Notes under the pieces: generated by a model
What the model was told of the DNA's origin: nothing
The model's input: the letters and a program-made list of their open reading frames with translations, nothing else
Database searches by the model: none
Part shown: in pieces, positions 9,100 through 19,603 of the stretch
How positions within the stretch are numbered: the first letter of the stretch is position 1
Layout: each line of letters begins with the position of its first letter
Assembly (NCBI GenBank): GCA_016710365.1
Contig: JADJVW010000003.1
Coordinates: 146,501-210,500 of the forward strand
DNA length: 64,000 nt
Direction of reading: 5' to 3'
Source: Candidatus Caldilinea saccharophila
Lineage (GTDB): Bacteria; Chloroflexota; Anaerolineae; Caldilineales; Caldilineaceae
Translations under genes and position numbers: made by a program

Positions 9100-10325
9100 T
9101 GACCGTTTTCAAAGGGAGCCCACTGGGTGAACTCGCCCGCATTCGCAACGTCACCACGCGTCGCGCGTCAAGTTGGGATCGCAGCGGCGGCAATATGGAC
9201 TTTTTGGTGGTTCAGCCGGGTCAACAGGTTGCGCTGGCGGACATCGCGGGCGCCGGTTGCATCAACCATATCTGGTGCACGCACGCTTGCGACCAGCCGG
9301 ATTATCTGCGCCGTCTTGTCCTGCGCGCACGCTGGGATGGTGAGACGGAGTACTCGATCGATGCACCGCTGGGCGATTTCTTTGGCGTCGGCCATGCCAA
9401 GACCGTCAACTTCTCTTCCCTGCCGCTGCAGATGAGCCCGTCCGAAGGGCGTGGCTTCAACTGCTGGTTTCCGATGCCGTTTGGCGTACGTGCTGAATTT
9501 TTCCTCTTAAATGAAGCGGATGTGTCGTTGAATTTCTACTACTACATTGACTATGAGTTGCATGACGGCATCCCCGCAGACATGGGACGGTTTCATGCAC
9601 AGTGGCGACGCGAAAATCCAACCACAGGACTGCAGGAGCAGGATCGACCGGCGCTGCTGGAAGAGACGCGTCAGACATTTAGCGCTGCCGGAAGTATGTT
9701 TGCTGGCGCATCTGCCGAGGCGATGGATAACCTTGCTTATTCATTTGGCGGGCGCAATGTCGGCGGTCAAGACAACTATGTCATCTTAGAAGCTGACGGA
9801 GCGGGTCATTATGTCGGCTGCAATATCAACTATCATAACCTGCGTATAGACCCTGAACTAGCCTGGCCCGACGATCAACCCTGGCCGCTGCGCCAAGCAG
9901 AGGAAAAGCAGACAACGCCCGAAGAGCGCATGGCATTTTTTCGCAAATTCAACTGGTACGGCGAAGGCGACGATATGATCTTTATCGACGGCGAAGAATG
10001 GCCGCCCAGCCTGCACGGCACCGGTACGGAAGATTACTTTAACACCGCGTACTGCCCGGCAGACAAGTACGACAGCCCCTATCACGGCATGACGCTGCCC
10101 GGCGGTCCCAACTGGAGCGGGAAGTCCTCCTATTACCGCTTCCACATCGAGGACGCCATCCATTTCCGCAAGAGCATCAAGGTGACGATCGAGCACGGCC
10201 ATGCCAATCACCGCGCGGACGACATTTCGAGTACGGCATACTGGTACCAGCTTGAGCCGCACAAGCCGTTTCCCGCGCTGCCGCCGGTTCAGGAGCGCCT
10301 GCCGAGACCGGATGAGACTCTGTAG
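9099..10325 (+). CDS. GH172-type glycosidase (DUF2961 domain), copy 2
   Basis: A 408-residue relative of the preceding gene. It shares the ADIAGAGCINHIW strand motif and the LHGTGTEDYFNTAYCP motif but has an extra insertion (about residues 240-290, rich in charged residues). The start overlaps the previous stop as TAATG, with GGAG upstream, so the two are translationally coupled. GH172 enzymes assemble as trimers or larger oligomers, so the two copies might form separate enzymes with different linkages or a mixed assembly; the sequence cannot decide. This is the last gene of the operon; no clear terminator follows. Confidence 0.87.
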   Translation: MTVFKGSPLGELARIRNVTTRRASSWDRSGGNMDFLVVQPGQQVALADIAGAGCINHIWCTHACDQPDYLRRLVLRARWDGETEYSIDAPLGDFFGVGHAKTVNFSSLPLQMSPSEGRGFNCWFPMPFGVRAEFFLLNEADVSLNFYYYIDYELHDGIPADMGRFHAQWRRENPTTGLQEQDRPALLEETRQTFSAAGSMFAGASAEAMDNLAYSFGGRNVGGQDNYVILEADGAGHYVGCNINYHNLRIDPELAWPDDQPWPLRQAEEKQTTPEERMAFFRKFNWYGEGDDMIFIDGEEWPPSLHGTGTEDYFNTAYCPADKYDSPYHGMTLPGGPNWSGKSSYYRFHIEDAIHFRKSIKVTIEHGHANHRADDISSTAYWYQLEPHKPFPALPPVQERLPRPDETL

Positions 10326-10436
10326 ATAATTGACTTTCCGAGACAGTTGGAAAAGGAAAGCCATTCGCGACGATCACAGCGCCACGCACTGCGCGCCTCC
10401 AGTCACAGCGCGCCGAAAGCTCAGCCTGACCGTAGA

Positions 10437-11444
10437 TTATGGAGATGTCCTGTCTTCGGAGCACCATTCGAGAAGATAGTGCCATTCGCCGGCCGCCGGC
10501 AGACAGTCGGTGATGACATAGCCGGCGGCAAACGCATCGATCAAGCAGTGGCGCATCGAAAGCCGCCACGCCATGCCCAGCCCAGCATCGCTGCGGCGGA
10601 TGGCGGCGATGTCGTCGGGAATCGGCACGGCGAGCGGACGGCCATCGAGCGGCAGATCAGTATCGGCGGGTGCGCGAAATCCGGCCCCGCTGGCGACGGT
10701 CGATGCGACGAACAGATCAGGCGGACGGCTCTCCTCCGCCCCTCGCCCCTCGCCCCTCGCCTCGCTTCGCGTCCCTCGCCCCTGCTCGACGTGCTCCTTT
10801 ACGCGCGCGCTGTCCAGCCACCAGTCGACCTGGCAACGGTCGCTGGGCACGCCCGCATTAAGCCCGTCCTTCATCACGCCATACCAGTCTTGCTTATAGG
10901 TGTTGCAGAGCGCGCCCAGCCGGCGGATATTCAACACGGCATTTGTGCGAAAGAGCGGGTCATAGGTCCACGTTACCCAGGTGGTTACGCCCTGCGAAAG
11001 AATGGCCTCGCGCTGCGCCAGCTTGAGCTGCACGCCCAGCCCGCACCCCTGCCAGTCGGGCAGCACGCCGGCCATGTGGCTGCACATTTTGAGGAGGGGC
11101 GAGGGGCGAGTTGCGAGGGGAAAATCAGCAAATTGTGAAGGGTGAAGGGTGAAGGAGCCCGGTCTCCCCCTCTCCTTGTCTCCTTGTCTCCTTGTCTCCC
11201 CGTCTGTCGTCGGCGCGCCCAGCCCTGGAAACCAGAAGGTAAGACCCACCATGCCGCCAGTTTCAGCCGGGCCGTCGTCATCGTAAGCGACAATCATGCC
11301 GCCGCCGTTGCGAATGACCGTGATCGCGACGTGTACGGGCACGGCGTCCTCTGCCGGCGACTGCCAGATGAGTTGTTCCAATCGCTGGAATTGTTCGACC
11401 TCCTCGACGGAAGTGACGGAACGGAGTGTGGTTTTGCCGGTCAT
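10437..11444 (-). CDS. GNAT-like acetyltransferase (COG3375-like) with repeat inserts
   Basis: About 335 residues from ATG 11444; a TTG at 11510 would extend it, but the upstream residues look non-conserved. The core HMAGVLPDWQGCGLGVQLKLAQRE is the acetyl-CoA-binding loop of GNAT enzymes, and TWTYDPLFRTNAVLNIRRLGA is typical of the predicted acetyltransferases of COG3375. The frame is interrupted by two low-complexity in-frame inserts (11089-11213 and 10731-10790) whose DNA consists of tandem repeat words, giving Arg/Gly/Ser/Pro-rich peptide loops. Substrate unknown. It is minus-strand, convergent to the GH172 operon, so not part of it. Confidence 0.75.
   Translation of the reverse strand: MTGKTTLRSVTSVEEVEQFQRLEQLIWQSPAEDAVPVHVAITVIRNGGGMIVAYDDDGPAETGGMVGLTFWFPGLGAPTTDGETRRQGDKERGRPGSFTLHPSQFADFPLATRPSPLLKMCSHMAGVLPDWQGCGLGVQLKLAQREAILSQGVTTWVTWTYDPLFRTNAVLNIRRLGALCNTYKQDWYGVMKDGLNAGVPSDRCQVDWWLDSARVKEHVEQGRGTRSEARGEGRGAEESRPPDLFVASTVASGAGFRAPADTDLPLDGRPLAVPIPDDIAAIRRSDAGLGMAWRLSMRHCLIDAFAAGYVITDCLPAAGEWHYLLEWCSEDRTSP
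10731..10790. repeat. Low-complexity repeat insert inside acetyltransferase gene
   Basis: Tandem copies of CCCCTCG-type words, read in frame as a charged RGTRSEARGEGRG loop. The word matches GAGGGGCGAG copies at 11090-11120 and resembles intergenic repeats elsewhere. The reading frame stays open. Confidence 0.7.
11089..11213. repeat. Composite tandem-word insert inside acetyltransferase gene
   Basis: Contains GAGGGGCGAG words, GTGAAGG words repeated three times and a TCTCCTTG word repeated three times in tandem. It splits the conserved run between the LTFWFPG strand and the acetyl-CoA loop. It is in frame and adds about 40 residues not expected in the family. Confidence 0.75.
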
Positions 11445-11531
11445 TAGAAGTTGCACTCGTTTCAAGACAGGATTGGTTGAATGGGATAATTTTGCGTCAG
11501 AAACTTGCAAAAATTCTATCCGACGAAACAG

Positions 11532-12569
11532 TCATGGCGGGCTTTTCCCTTCTTTGAAGCCAGCCAACGTGGCGGCCCAGCCGGCGTCCTCCTCGCCCGG
11601 TGCATAGGGCAGATAATAGGCGATGCGATCAAGCAGGCGGCCGGCGTAGCGCTGCTTGACAATGCCGGGCAGCGCCGTCCACGTCCCTGTGACGGCGAAG
11701 GCGTCGAGCATTTCGTCGTCGATCAGGTCACCCATCGCCTGCCATTCACCCTGACGCGCCATGGTGCTGAGCCGTTCGGCCGTCGCCGTCCAGCCGTGCA
11801 GATCGACGATGGCGCGATAGGCCGGCGTGCTCATGTAGAAGGCGAGTTGCTCGCGTACGGAGCGTTCGTACACGCTGGCTGGCTTGGCGCCGTCAGTCGG
11901 AATCGCAAAGACCGCGGCGACCGCGGTGAAATTCATACGCGAGCGACCGGCGGATCGCAGCCCATCGCGCAGATGCGGCCAGGCATATTCGCGCAGATAG
12001 CGCGGCGAGTGGAAGGGATGAATGTGCACGCCCTCGCACACGCTGCCGGCCAGCCGCAGCATCTGTTCATTGACCGCCGAGATGTAGACTGGCGGGTCAG
12101 GATAGTCGATCGGCGGCTCGGCGAAGAAAGGCGTCATTAGCCGCAGTGTGTAGAACTCGCCGCGATAATTGAGCGAGGTTCCACCCTTGCGCCAGCTCGC
12201 CCAAACAGCATGGATGGCCTCGATGCTCTCACGCAACTGGCGGACAGGTTTCTCCCAGCGCATCCCATAGCGCAGGACAACATGCGCCTTGACCTGCGTG
12301 CCCAGCCCCAGCAAGAAGCGCCCCGCGCTGTAACGCTGCAAATCCCAGGCAATGTGCGCCAACGTCGTCGGCGAGCGCGCAAAGGCGACGGCGATTGCTG
12401 TGCCCAGCGAGATACGCTGCGTATGCTCCGCCGCCAGCGTCAGCGGCAGAAAAGGATTGTGGCTGGTCTCAGCCGTCCAGATGCCGTCGAAACCGACAGC
12501 CTCGATCGCGGCGGCCAGCGCCGGCATTTGCTGCAGATCGCTGGTAATCAAATAGGTGTCAAATTTCAT
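11532..12569 (-). CDS. LLM-class F420-dependent oxidoreductase
   Basis: A 345-residue TIM-barrel flavin/F420 oxidoreductase of the luciferase-like family. MKFDTYLITSDLQQMPALAAAIEAVGFDGIWTAE is the start of the barrel; TQRISLGTAIAVAFARSPTTLAHIAWDL and GRFLLGLGTQVKAHVVLRYG are its typical coenzyme-binding segments. The ATG has no clear Shine-Dalgarno but lies at the predicted transcription start (see promoter), so the message may be leaderless. The substrate is unknown. Other LLM proteins use FMN, so the F420 assignment is by family resemblance only. Confidence 0.85.
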   Translation of the reverse strand: MKFDTYLITSDLQQMPALAAAIEAVGFDGIWTAETSHNPFLPLTLAAEHTQRISLGTAIAVAFARSPTTLAHIAWDLQRYSAGRFLLGLGTQVKAHVVLRYGMRWEKPVRQLRESIEAIHAVWASWRKGGTSLNYRGEFYTLRLMTPFFAEPPIDYPDPPVYISAVNEQMLRLAGSVCEGVHIHPFHSPRYLREYAWPHLRDGLRSAGRSRMNFTAVAAVFAIPTDGAKPASVYERSVREQLAFYMSTPAYRAIVDLHGWTATAERLSTMARQGEWQAMGDLIDDEMLDAFAVTGTWTALPGIVKQRYAGRLLDRIAYYLPYAPGEEDAGWAATLAGFKEGKSPP

Positions 12570-12576
12570 GCGCGCA

Positions 12577-12585
12577 AGTATACCA
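12577..12585 (-). promoter_or_regulatory. Extended -10 promoter for a leaderless transcript
   Basis: On the minus strand TGG plus TATACT (extended -10) ends seven bases before the ATG at 12569, so transcription should start at or next to the start codon. No good -35 is visible. Confidence 0.45.
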
Positions 12586-12947
12586 GAGTATCGAGTACTG
12601 TGGCGATGTCGCGGCAGCCATAGGCCGATTCTGACAATTTATCGGCCGAAATTGCCGAACCAGGTTTCTTCGTGTAACCTCACTCGTTGTGCCAGTTACA
12701 GCACGTGAGAGGAGAAAACATGTCGCGCCAGGCTCAATTGATAGCTCGCTTTGCGGCACGCGATGCGCATGTCGCCGTGATCGGGCTGGGGTATGTGGGG
12801 CTGCCGCTGGCCGTTGCCTTTGCCGAGGCCGGCTATCGCGTGACCGGCATCGACCTCGACGCGCGCAAGGTGGACGCCATCAACCGCGGCGAGTCTTATA
12901 TCGAGGATGTGCCGGCGGCGGCGGTGGCCGCGCTGGTGAAGGCGGGG

Positions 12948-13033
12948 AGACGGAGAGACAGGAGAAAGGGGAGAAGGAAATGTCGCTTCCTCCCACCCCA
13001 TTACCTCATCCCCCTGCTGCCCTCTCCGCCGGG
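12948..13033. repeat. 86-bp purine/pyrimidine repeat insert in dehydrogenase gene
   Basis: A purine-rich half (GGAGACGGAGAGACAGG words) is followed by a pyrimidine-rich half (CTTCCTCCCACC words), so it can fold back on itself. Its words resemble the TCTCCTTG array at 11168-11200. It interrupts the gene between two conserved codons and has a length not divisible by three. Confidence 0.75.
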
Positions 13034-13249
13034 CGCCTCTTCGCCACGACCGACTACAGCGCGCTCGCCACGTGCGACGCCGCGTCGATCTGTGTGCCGA
13101 CGCCGCTCAACAAGACCGGCGACCCCGATATCTCCTATATCATCAACGCCACCGAACAAATTGCTCGCCATTTGCACCCCGACATGGTCATCGTGCTGGA
13201 ATCGACGACCTATCCAGGCACCACTACCGAAGTGATGTTGCCGCTATTG

Positions 13250-13313
13250 AAGAAGGGTGGAGGGCGAGGGGCCAAGGGCGAAGCACAGGAAGGCGAAGAA
13301 GACGCAGAGTGGC
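13250..13313. repeat. Second repeat-like insert in dehydrogenase gene
   Basis: Encodes a GGGRGAKGEAQEGEEDAE loop between MLPLLKK and WQVGVNFFLAFSPER, a place where relatives have only a few residues. The DNA words (GAGGGGC, AAGGGCGAAG) match intergenic repeats near 38470-38510. It keeps the frame open. Confidence 0.65.
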
Positions 13314-14188
13314 AGGTTGGCGTGAATTTCTTCTTGGCGTTTTCGCCGGAACGCGTCGATCCGGGGCGCACGGACTGGACAACGCGCAACACGCCCAAGG
13401 TGATGGGCGGGGTGACGCCGGCCTGTCTTGCCGTGGCAAGCGCCTACTACTGCGCAGCCATCGAGACGCTGGCGCCGGTCTCTTCGCCCGAGGCGGCCGA
13501 GATGGTCAAGCTTTTCGAGAACACCTTCCGCTCGGTCAACATCGGTCTGGCCAACGAGTTGTTGTTGATGTGCGACAAGCTGGGGCTGGACGCGTGGGAG
13601 ATCATCGAGGCCGCGGCGACCAAGCCCTTTGGCTTTATGAAGTTCACGCCGGGGCCGGGGCTGGGCGGCCACTGCATCCCGATCGACCCGCTCTACCTGT
13701 CGTGGAAGCTGCGCACCATGCAGTACCATGCGCGCTTTATCGAGCTTGCCAGCGAGATCAACACGGAGATGCCGCGCTACTGGGTGCAGAAGGTGCAGGA
13801 TGCGCTCAACGACGCCGGCAAGGCGGTCAAGGGCAGCCGCATCCTGGTGCTGGGCGTAGCGTATAAAAAGAACGTCAGCGACCTGCGCGAGTCACCGGCG
13901 CTGGATATCATCCACTTGCTTGGCCAAAAAGGTGCGACGGTAAGCTATCACGACCCACATGTACCGGCGTTCGAGCATGAGGGCATAGCGATGCGCAGCA
14001 TGGATGACCTGGATACTGCCCTCGCCGAAGCTGATTGTGTGGTGATCGCCACTGATCACGCAGCCTATGACTGGGCGGCGGTTCAACAAGGGGCGCGACT
14101 GCTGGTCGATACAAGGCATGTTGTGCCAGGCTGAAAAACCGTCGTCAGTCACACCTGGACGCGCCCACGGAACGGACAGCGCCGGCGG

Positions 14189-15241
<1,053 letters not shown>

Positions 15242-15302
15242 GTCCACCCCCTCCATAAAACAAACAAGACGTAATGCGTGATGCGTAATTACATTTCACG
15301 TT

Positions 15303-16346
15303 TTACGCAATATCCGACTGCCGCCCCAGCCTGAGTTGGAAGATCGTCAGGACAAGCAGGATCAGCCCCAGGATCACCGACGCCGCCGACGCCAGCCCGA
15401 ATTGTTGAATCTGGTTGGCAAAGGCAGTCTCGTAAATGTACTGGACGACATAGACCGTCGCCGTGCCGGGGCCGCCGCCCGTAAGCACCCACACCTGGTC
15501 AAAGACCTGCACGGCGCGAATGACGGAGAGCACCAGCACCACGAGCAGCGTCGGCATGAGCAGCGGCAAGGTGATGCCGCGGAAGCTTTGCACCCGGCTC
15601 GCGCCATCCATATCCGCGGCCTCGTACATGTCATGCGGGATCGACTGTAAGCCGGCCAGCAGGATCAACGTATAAAACCCCATCTGCGCCCAGATACTAA
15701 TGAAGATCACCCAGAAAACCGCCCAGTTGGCATTGAGAAAGAAGACGACGCGCTCCATGCCCAGAGTGACCAGCAACGCATTGAGCAGTCCATCGCGCTG
15801 CAAAATCCACTTCCAGATCAACGCAATCACCACCGGCGATAGCAGCACGGGATAGAAGAAAACGCTACGAAAGAAGCCGCGGCCGCGGATCGAGCGATTG
15901 AGCACCACGGCCGTGAGCATCGAAAGCGCCACCATGCCGCCCACCTGGAAGATGACATAGAAGACGGTGTTGTAGAGGCCGCGCCAGAAGCGATCTTCGC
16001 GACAGGAATTGGGGTCCAGGAAATTGGTGCAGGTAAAGATCTGCTGGAAATTCTGCCCGCCGACGAAGGGACGATCCTGCGGGAAAAGCGCCGTGCCCCC
16101 AGTGAAGGCATAATAAATGTTGAGCAACATCGGGAAGAGGACAAATACGCCAAAAATGATCAGATTGGGCAGGACAAAAAAATAAGCCATATTCTTCATA
16201 CTGACCCAGCGCTGCAAGGGCTCGGCGACCCAGCCGATCACGCTCATCAGTCCGGCATACATCATGTAGAAGAAATGGCCGAGGCGTGCGCCCAGGCTGA
16301 CGCGTTCCGGTGGCAGCGCAGGCGTCTGCCGTAGCTTTATCGTCAT
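15303..16346 (-). CDS. Carbohydrate ABC transporter permease, MalF (CUT1) type
   Basis: 347 residues with about six membrane segments. It contains NLIIFGVFVLFPMLLNIYYAF and a CUT1 EAA loop (YEAADMDGASRVQSFRGITLPLLMPTLLVVL). It lies between the binding protein (upstream) and the MalG-type permease (downstream), all on the minus strand, and is separated from the binding-protein gene by the stem-loop at 16414-16470. Together they form a sugar importer of unknown specificity. Confidence 0.92.
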   Translation of the reverse strand: MTIKLRQTPALPPERVSLGARLGHFFYMMYAGLMSVIGWVAEPLQRWVSMKNMAYFFVLPNLIIFGVFVLFPMLLNIYYAFTGGTALFPQDRPFVGGQNFQQIFTCTNFLDPNSCREDRFWRGLYNTVFYVIFQVGGMVALSMLTAVVLNRSIRGRGFFRSVFFYPVLLSPVVIALIWKWILQRDGLLNALLVTLGMERVVFFLNANWAVFWVIFISIWAQMGFYTLILLAGLQSIPHDMYEAADMDGASRVQSFRGITLPLLMPTLLVVLVLSVIRAVQVFDQVWVLTGGGPGTATVYVVQYIYETAFANQIQQFGLASAASVILGLILLVLTIFQLRLGRQSDIA

Positions 16347-16413
16347 TGCGCCTCCGAGCTAACCTTTGGCTTGTTACTGATTTTGGGAGAGACTACTTGA
16401 AAATTGCCCATTT

Positions 16414-16470
16414 CGATGCGGAGTCACAGAGGGGCATTCTCTCTCTGTGACTCCGCGTGACTTTGCATCG
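16414..16470 (-). promoter_or_regulatory. Nested hairpin between CUT1 binding-protein and permease genes
   Basis: Inner arms of 14 bp (16418-16431 and 16443-16456, GCGGAGTCACAGAG and complement) are perfect; outer arms CGATGC/GCATCG are at 16414-16419 and 16465-16470. It sits in the same operon position as the hairpins at 4076-4117 and 26911-27022 but has a different sequence. Confidence 0.75.
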
Positions 16471-16520
16471 GAATGCAACTGTTCAAGCCGCTTCTGAGGT
16501 AACCAGACCTCCAGCTCGGG

Positions 16521-17887
16521 CTATTGCTGCGCAGCCGCGATGCCGGCATCGATATCTTCCTGCATCTTCTGAATCGCCTCATCCAGCGTCAATTCGCCGG
16601 TAAAGACTTGGGTCAGGCGGTCGCGGGTGGCATTGAAGAGAATCGTGTTGTACTTGTACGCCTGCAAATCATAGGCAAGCGGCGCCAGTTTGCCTACTTC
16701 AGACGAAAAGACCTGAAGCGACTTCAGCGTCTGCGGCAATTCGGCCTGGAACTCGATGCCCTTGGCGGCCAGACCCAGATGGCCAGGAATGAAGAGCGTG
16801 CGGGCATAGAACTCGTTCATGATCGCTTCATCCGTCAGATATTCCATGACGCGGGCGACAGCCTCAGGGTGCTTGGTGGTGTTGATCGCCACGAGCGCCG
16901 CGCCACCTGGCATCCCCGTGCAGCCACCCGGCCCACAGGGATTGGGGACAGCTTCCCAGTCGAAGGCATCGGCGATGTTGGTGTTGAACTGGCCGATCTG
17001 CCAACTGCCCGACATGTACATCGCGAGTTGGCCGTTGACGAAAGGTTCGTTGGCGGCCTGATAGCTGCCTGCCGAGCCGATCCACACTTCCGGGATCATC
17101 GTGCCGTCGGCGTGCCAGTCGATCATGAGCTGCGCCATGTCTTTGAAGCCTTGATCGCCAACCAGCGCCGGATTGCCGTCAGCATCAAAATAGGTGGCGC
17201 CCATGCTTACCGCAGGGCCGGCCAACCGGTGGCCGGAGCGATCCATGGCCAGGGCAAAGGTGTCGGTGGCAGCGGCAACCTCGCGGGCAGCAGCAACCCA
17301 CTCTTGCCAGGTTACTTGGTCGGAGGCGTCGCTGGGCACAGCCACGCCTGCCTGTTCAAAGAGCGTGCGGTTGATGAAAGGTCCGGTTACAGTAAGCTGC
17401 GTCATAAAGCCGGGGATGGCATTGCCGTCGGCTTCGGTCTGCATCCAGGCCAGGAAGGGGCCGAAATTCTCGTCCCAGTATGCTGGGGCAGACAGGTAGG
17501 GGCGCAGATCGAGCATATACTTGGACAGCCCACCCAACTGGGTGACGCGGCCATATCAGGCCCTTCGCCAGCCTCAAGCTGGAGCGGCAGCGTCTCCAGA
17601 ATGCCGCTGGAGTAGGGCACGGTGTCGATGATAACCTTGATGTCTGGGTTGTCGGCCTCGAAGCGGTCGAGCAGGTCGCGCAGAATCGCGCCTTCGCTGC
17701 CATCATCATACCAGGTGATGCGCAGTTCGGTGACGCCCCCGGCCGGAACCGCGGCGACTGGCGCTTCGGTTGCTGCCGCGTCAGCATTTGACTCCGCTGG
17801 CGCGGCAGGCACTGTCGTACAAGCTGCCAGCAGAATGGCAAAGATCACCAGCATCGTGATTAGAGCAGCGTAGCGAAAGCGATGCAT
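16521..17887 (-). CDS. CUT1 sugar-binding lipoprotein, one frameshift
   Basis: The start is ATG 17887, preceded by AAGGAG. The signal peptide ends in the lipobox LLAAC, followed by the sugar-binding family start ELRITWYDDGSEGAILRDLLDRFEADNPDIKV and LPLQLEAGEGPDMA. There the frame breaks near 17548-17552. The expected RVTQLGGLSKYMLDLRPYL continues in another frame to the stop at 16521. One missing C (GCC-CGC read as GCCGC on the coding strand) explains it. The rest (VNGQLAMYMSGSWQIGQFN, TTKHPEAVARVMEYL) is a complete CUT1 binding protein. I treat the break as a likely sequence error. It is the first gene of the transporter operon. Confidence 0.88.
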
Positions 17888-18103
17888 AATCCATTCTCCT
17901 TTTTTCAACTGTGATTGAAGCTTGCTGGGGTAGATTTGTTACGGCCTCTACACTCTATCATAAACCTAAACTATACTGCAATCACGAAATAATAGGTCTT
18001 ATTGGCGAACGAGAACATTCGCAATGCAGTTGACCGTGAAACCGGACGGCGCACGAACAGCGTTTGTACGAACGATGGCTCTATAGCGAAAGGGGTCCTC
18101 TAC

Positions 18104-19522
18104 GTGAGCTATGATGCGATAGTAATTGGCTCTGGCCCGAACGGGCTGGCGGCGGCCATCACGCTGGCGCAGGCAGGGCAGCGCGTGCTGGTGGTGGAGG
18201 CCAATGCTACGCCCGGCGGCGGCATGCGCACGCAGGCGATCACGCTGCCCGGTTTCCAGCATGACATCTGTGCGGCGGTTCATCCGCTGGGGCTGGCGTC
18301 GCCTTTCCTGCGTGGCCTGCCCCTGGCCGACTATGGCCTGGAGTGGATCTTGCCGCCCGTGTCGTTGGCGCATCCGCTGGACGATGGCTCGGCGGTGGCA
18401 GTGACGCGCTCGCTGGACGAAACTGCCGCCGAATTGGGCCAGGATGGCGCCATGTGGCGGCGGCTTTTTGGCGCGCTGGTTGCGAATTGGGAAGATGCTA
18501 TCGACGATTTGCTGGCGCCGTTTCACTTTCCGCGCCACCCGTTGCTTTTGGGGGCCTATGCGCTGCCACTGGCCGCGCCGGCTGCCTTGCTGGCCAAAAC
18601 GCTCTGGCGAGGCGAGCGCGCCCGCGCGGTTTTTGCAGGCATGGCCGGCCACGCGGTGTTGCCGCTGGAATCTTCGCCCACTGCCGCGATTGGCCTGCTG
18701 CTGGCGCTGCTGGCGCAGACGGTGGGTTGGCCGGTGGCAAAAGGCGGTTCGCAGGCCATCGCCGACGCACTGGTGCGTTATTTGCACTCCCTCGGCGGTG
18801 ACGTGGTTTGCGGCTGGGAGGTGACCGACCTGGCCGACCTGCCCCCGGCGCGCGCCTATCTTTTCGACACCGCCTAAGGGGCTGTTGCAGATTGCCGGCG
18901 ACCGTTTGCCTGGCGGCTATCGGCGCCAGCTCGAGCGTTTTCGCTACAATCCGGGCGTCTTCAAGATCGACTGGGCGCTGGATGGGCCGATTCCGTGGAC
19001 ATCAGCCGCCTGTCACCGGTCCGCTACCGTGCATGTTGGCGGTGCGTTCGACGAAATTGCCGCAGCCGAGCGGGCGGTCTGGCGCGACGCGCATCCGGCG
19101 CGCCCCTTTGTGCTCCTGGCGCAGCAGAGCCGCTTCGACCCGACGCGCGCACCGGCCGGCAAGCAGGTTGCCTGGGCTTACTGTCATGTGCCCAACGCTT
19201 CCACAGTGGATAGGACGGACGCTATCGAGCAGCAGGTGGAGCGCTTTGCGCCGGGCTTCGCGATCTCATCCTGGCGCGCACGACGCGCCACGCCGCGGCG
19301 ATGGAGTCGTACAACCCGAATTACGTGGGCGGCGACATCAACGGCGGGGTGCAGGATCTCTTCCAGCACTTCACGCGACCCAGCCTGAGCCTGACGCCCT
19401 ACCGCACGCCGGTCCAGGGGATTTACCTTTGTTCGTCATCGACGCCGCCGGGCGGTGGCGTGCATGGCATGTGCGGCTATTACGCGGCGCAGGTGGTGTT
19501 GGCGGATTGGCGGTCAAGCTGA
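18104..19522 (+). pseudogene. Phytoene-dehydrogenase-like FAD oxidoreductase, two frameshifts
   Basis: The start is GTG 18104 with AGGGG upstream and YDAIVIGSGPNGLAAAITLAQAGQRVLVVEA, the FAD-binding fold of COG1233 proteins. The first frame ends at TAA 18877. The sequence continues as LLQIAGDRLPGGYRRQLERFRYNPGVFKIDWAL in a second frame, and after about 19262 as HAAAMESYNPNYVGGDINGGVQDLFQHFTRP in a third, ending at 19522 with GGGVHGMCGYYAAQVVL. Both breaks fit single-base changes (one extra base near 18873; one missing C near 19262). Members act on carotenoid-like or other lipid substrates, but the function of this group is unproven. It could be a real pseudogene or a miscalled intact gene. 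Confidence 0.8.
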
Positions 19523-19603
19523 CAGTCCATGCACCATGACCTGGCCTTCCTAATGCGAAACTTTTTGCAAAGCCCCCTCAGATATAGATAGGATCGCGTC
19601 TGT

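Larger units (their letters stand above)
12720..14134 (+). pseudogene. Nucleotide-sugar 6-dehydrogenase (WbpA/UDP-GlcNAc type), split by insert
   Basis: The N-terminus starts at ATG 12720 after AGAGGAG and holds the NAD fold (VAVIGLGYVGLPLAVAFAEAGYRVTGIDLD). From 13034 onward the frame changes and continues AGRLFATTDYSALATCDAASICVPTPLN, with the substrate Lys region (LFENTFRSVNIGLANE), the catalytic Cys in GPGLGGHCIPIDPLYL and the C-terminal domain YKKNVSDLRESPALDII. Removing exactly 86 bases (12948-13033) restores the canonical continuation VKAG-RLFATTD. A second repeat-like insert (about 13250-13313) is in frame. The enzyme would oxidise a UDP-sugar at C6 for polysaccharide synthesis. Whether the frame break is real or a one-base error in an 87-base insert is open. 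Confidence 0.85.

Noticed and set aside
11161..11205. TCTCCTTG triple tandem repeat as a small CRISPR or VNTR
   Set aside because: The unit is only eight bases with no spacers and lies inside a coding frame; it is a low-complexity word array.
12720..14134. Programmed -1 frameshift in the dehydrogenase gene
   Set aside because: No heptameric slippery site (X XXY YYZ) with a downstream structure was found near the junction; the repeat insert and a possible sequencing error explain the break.
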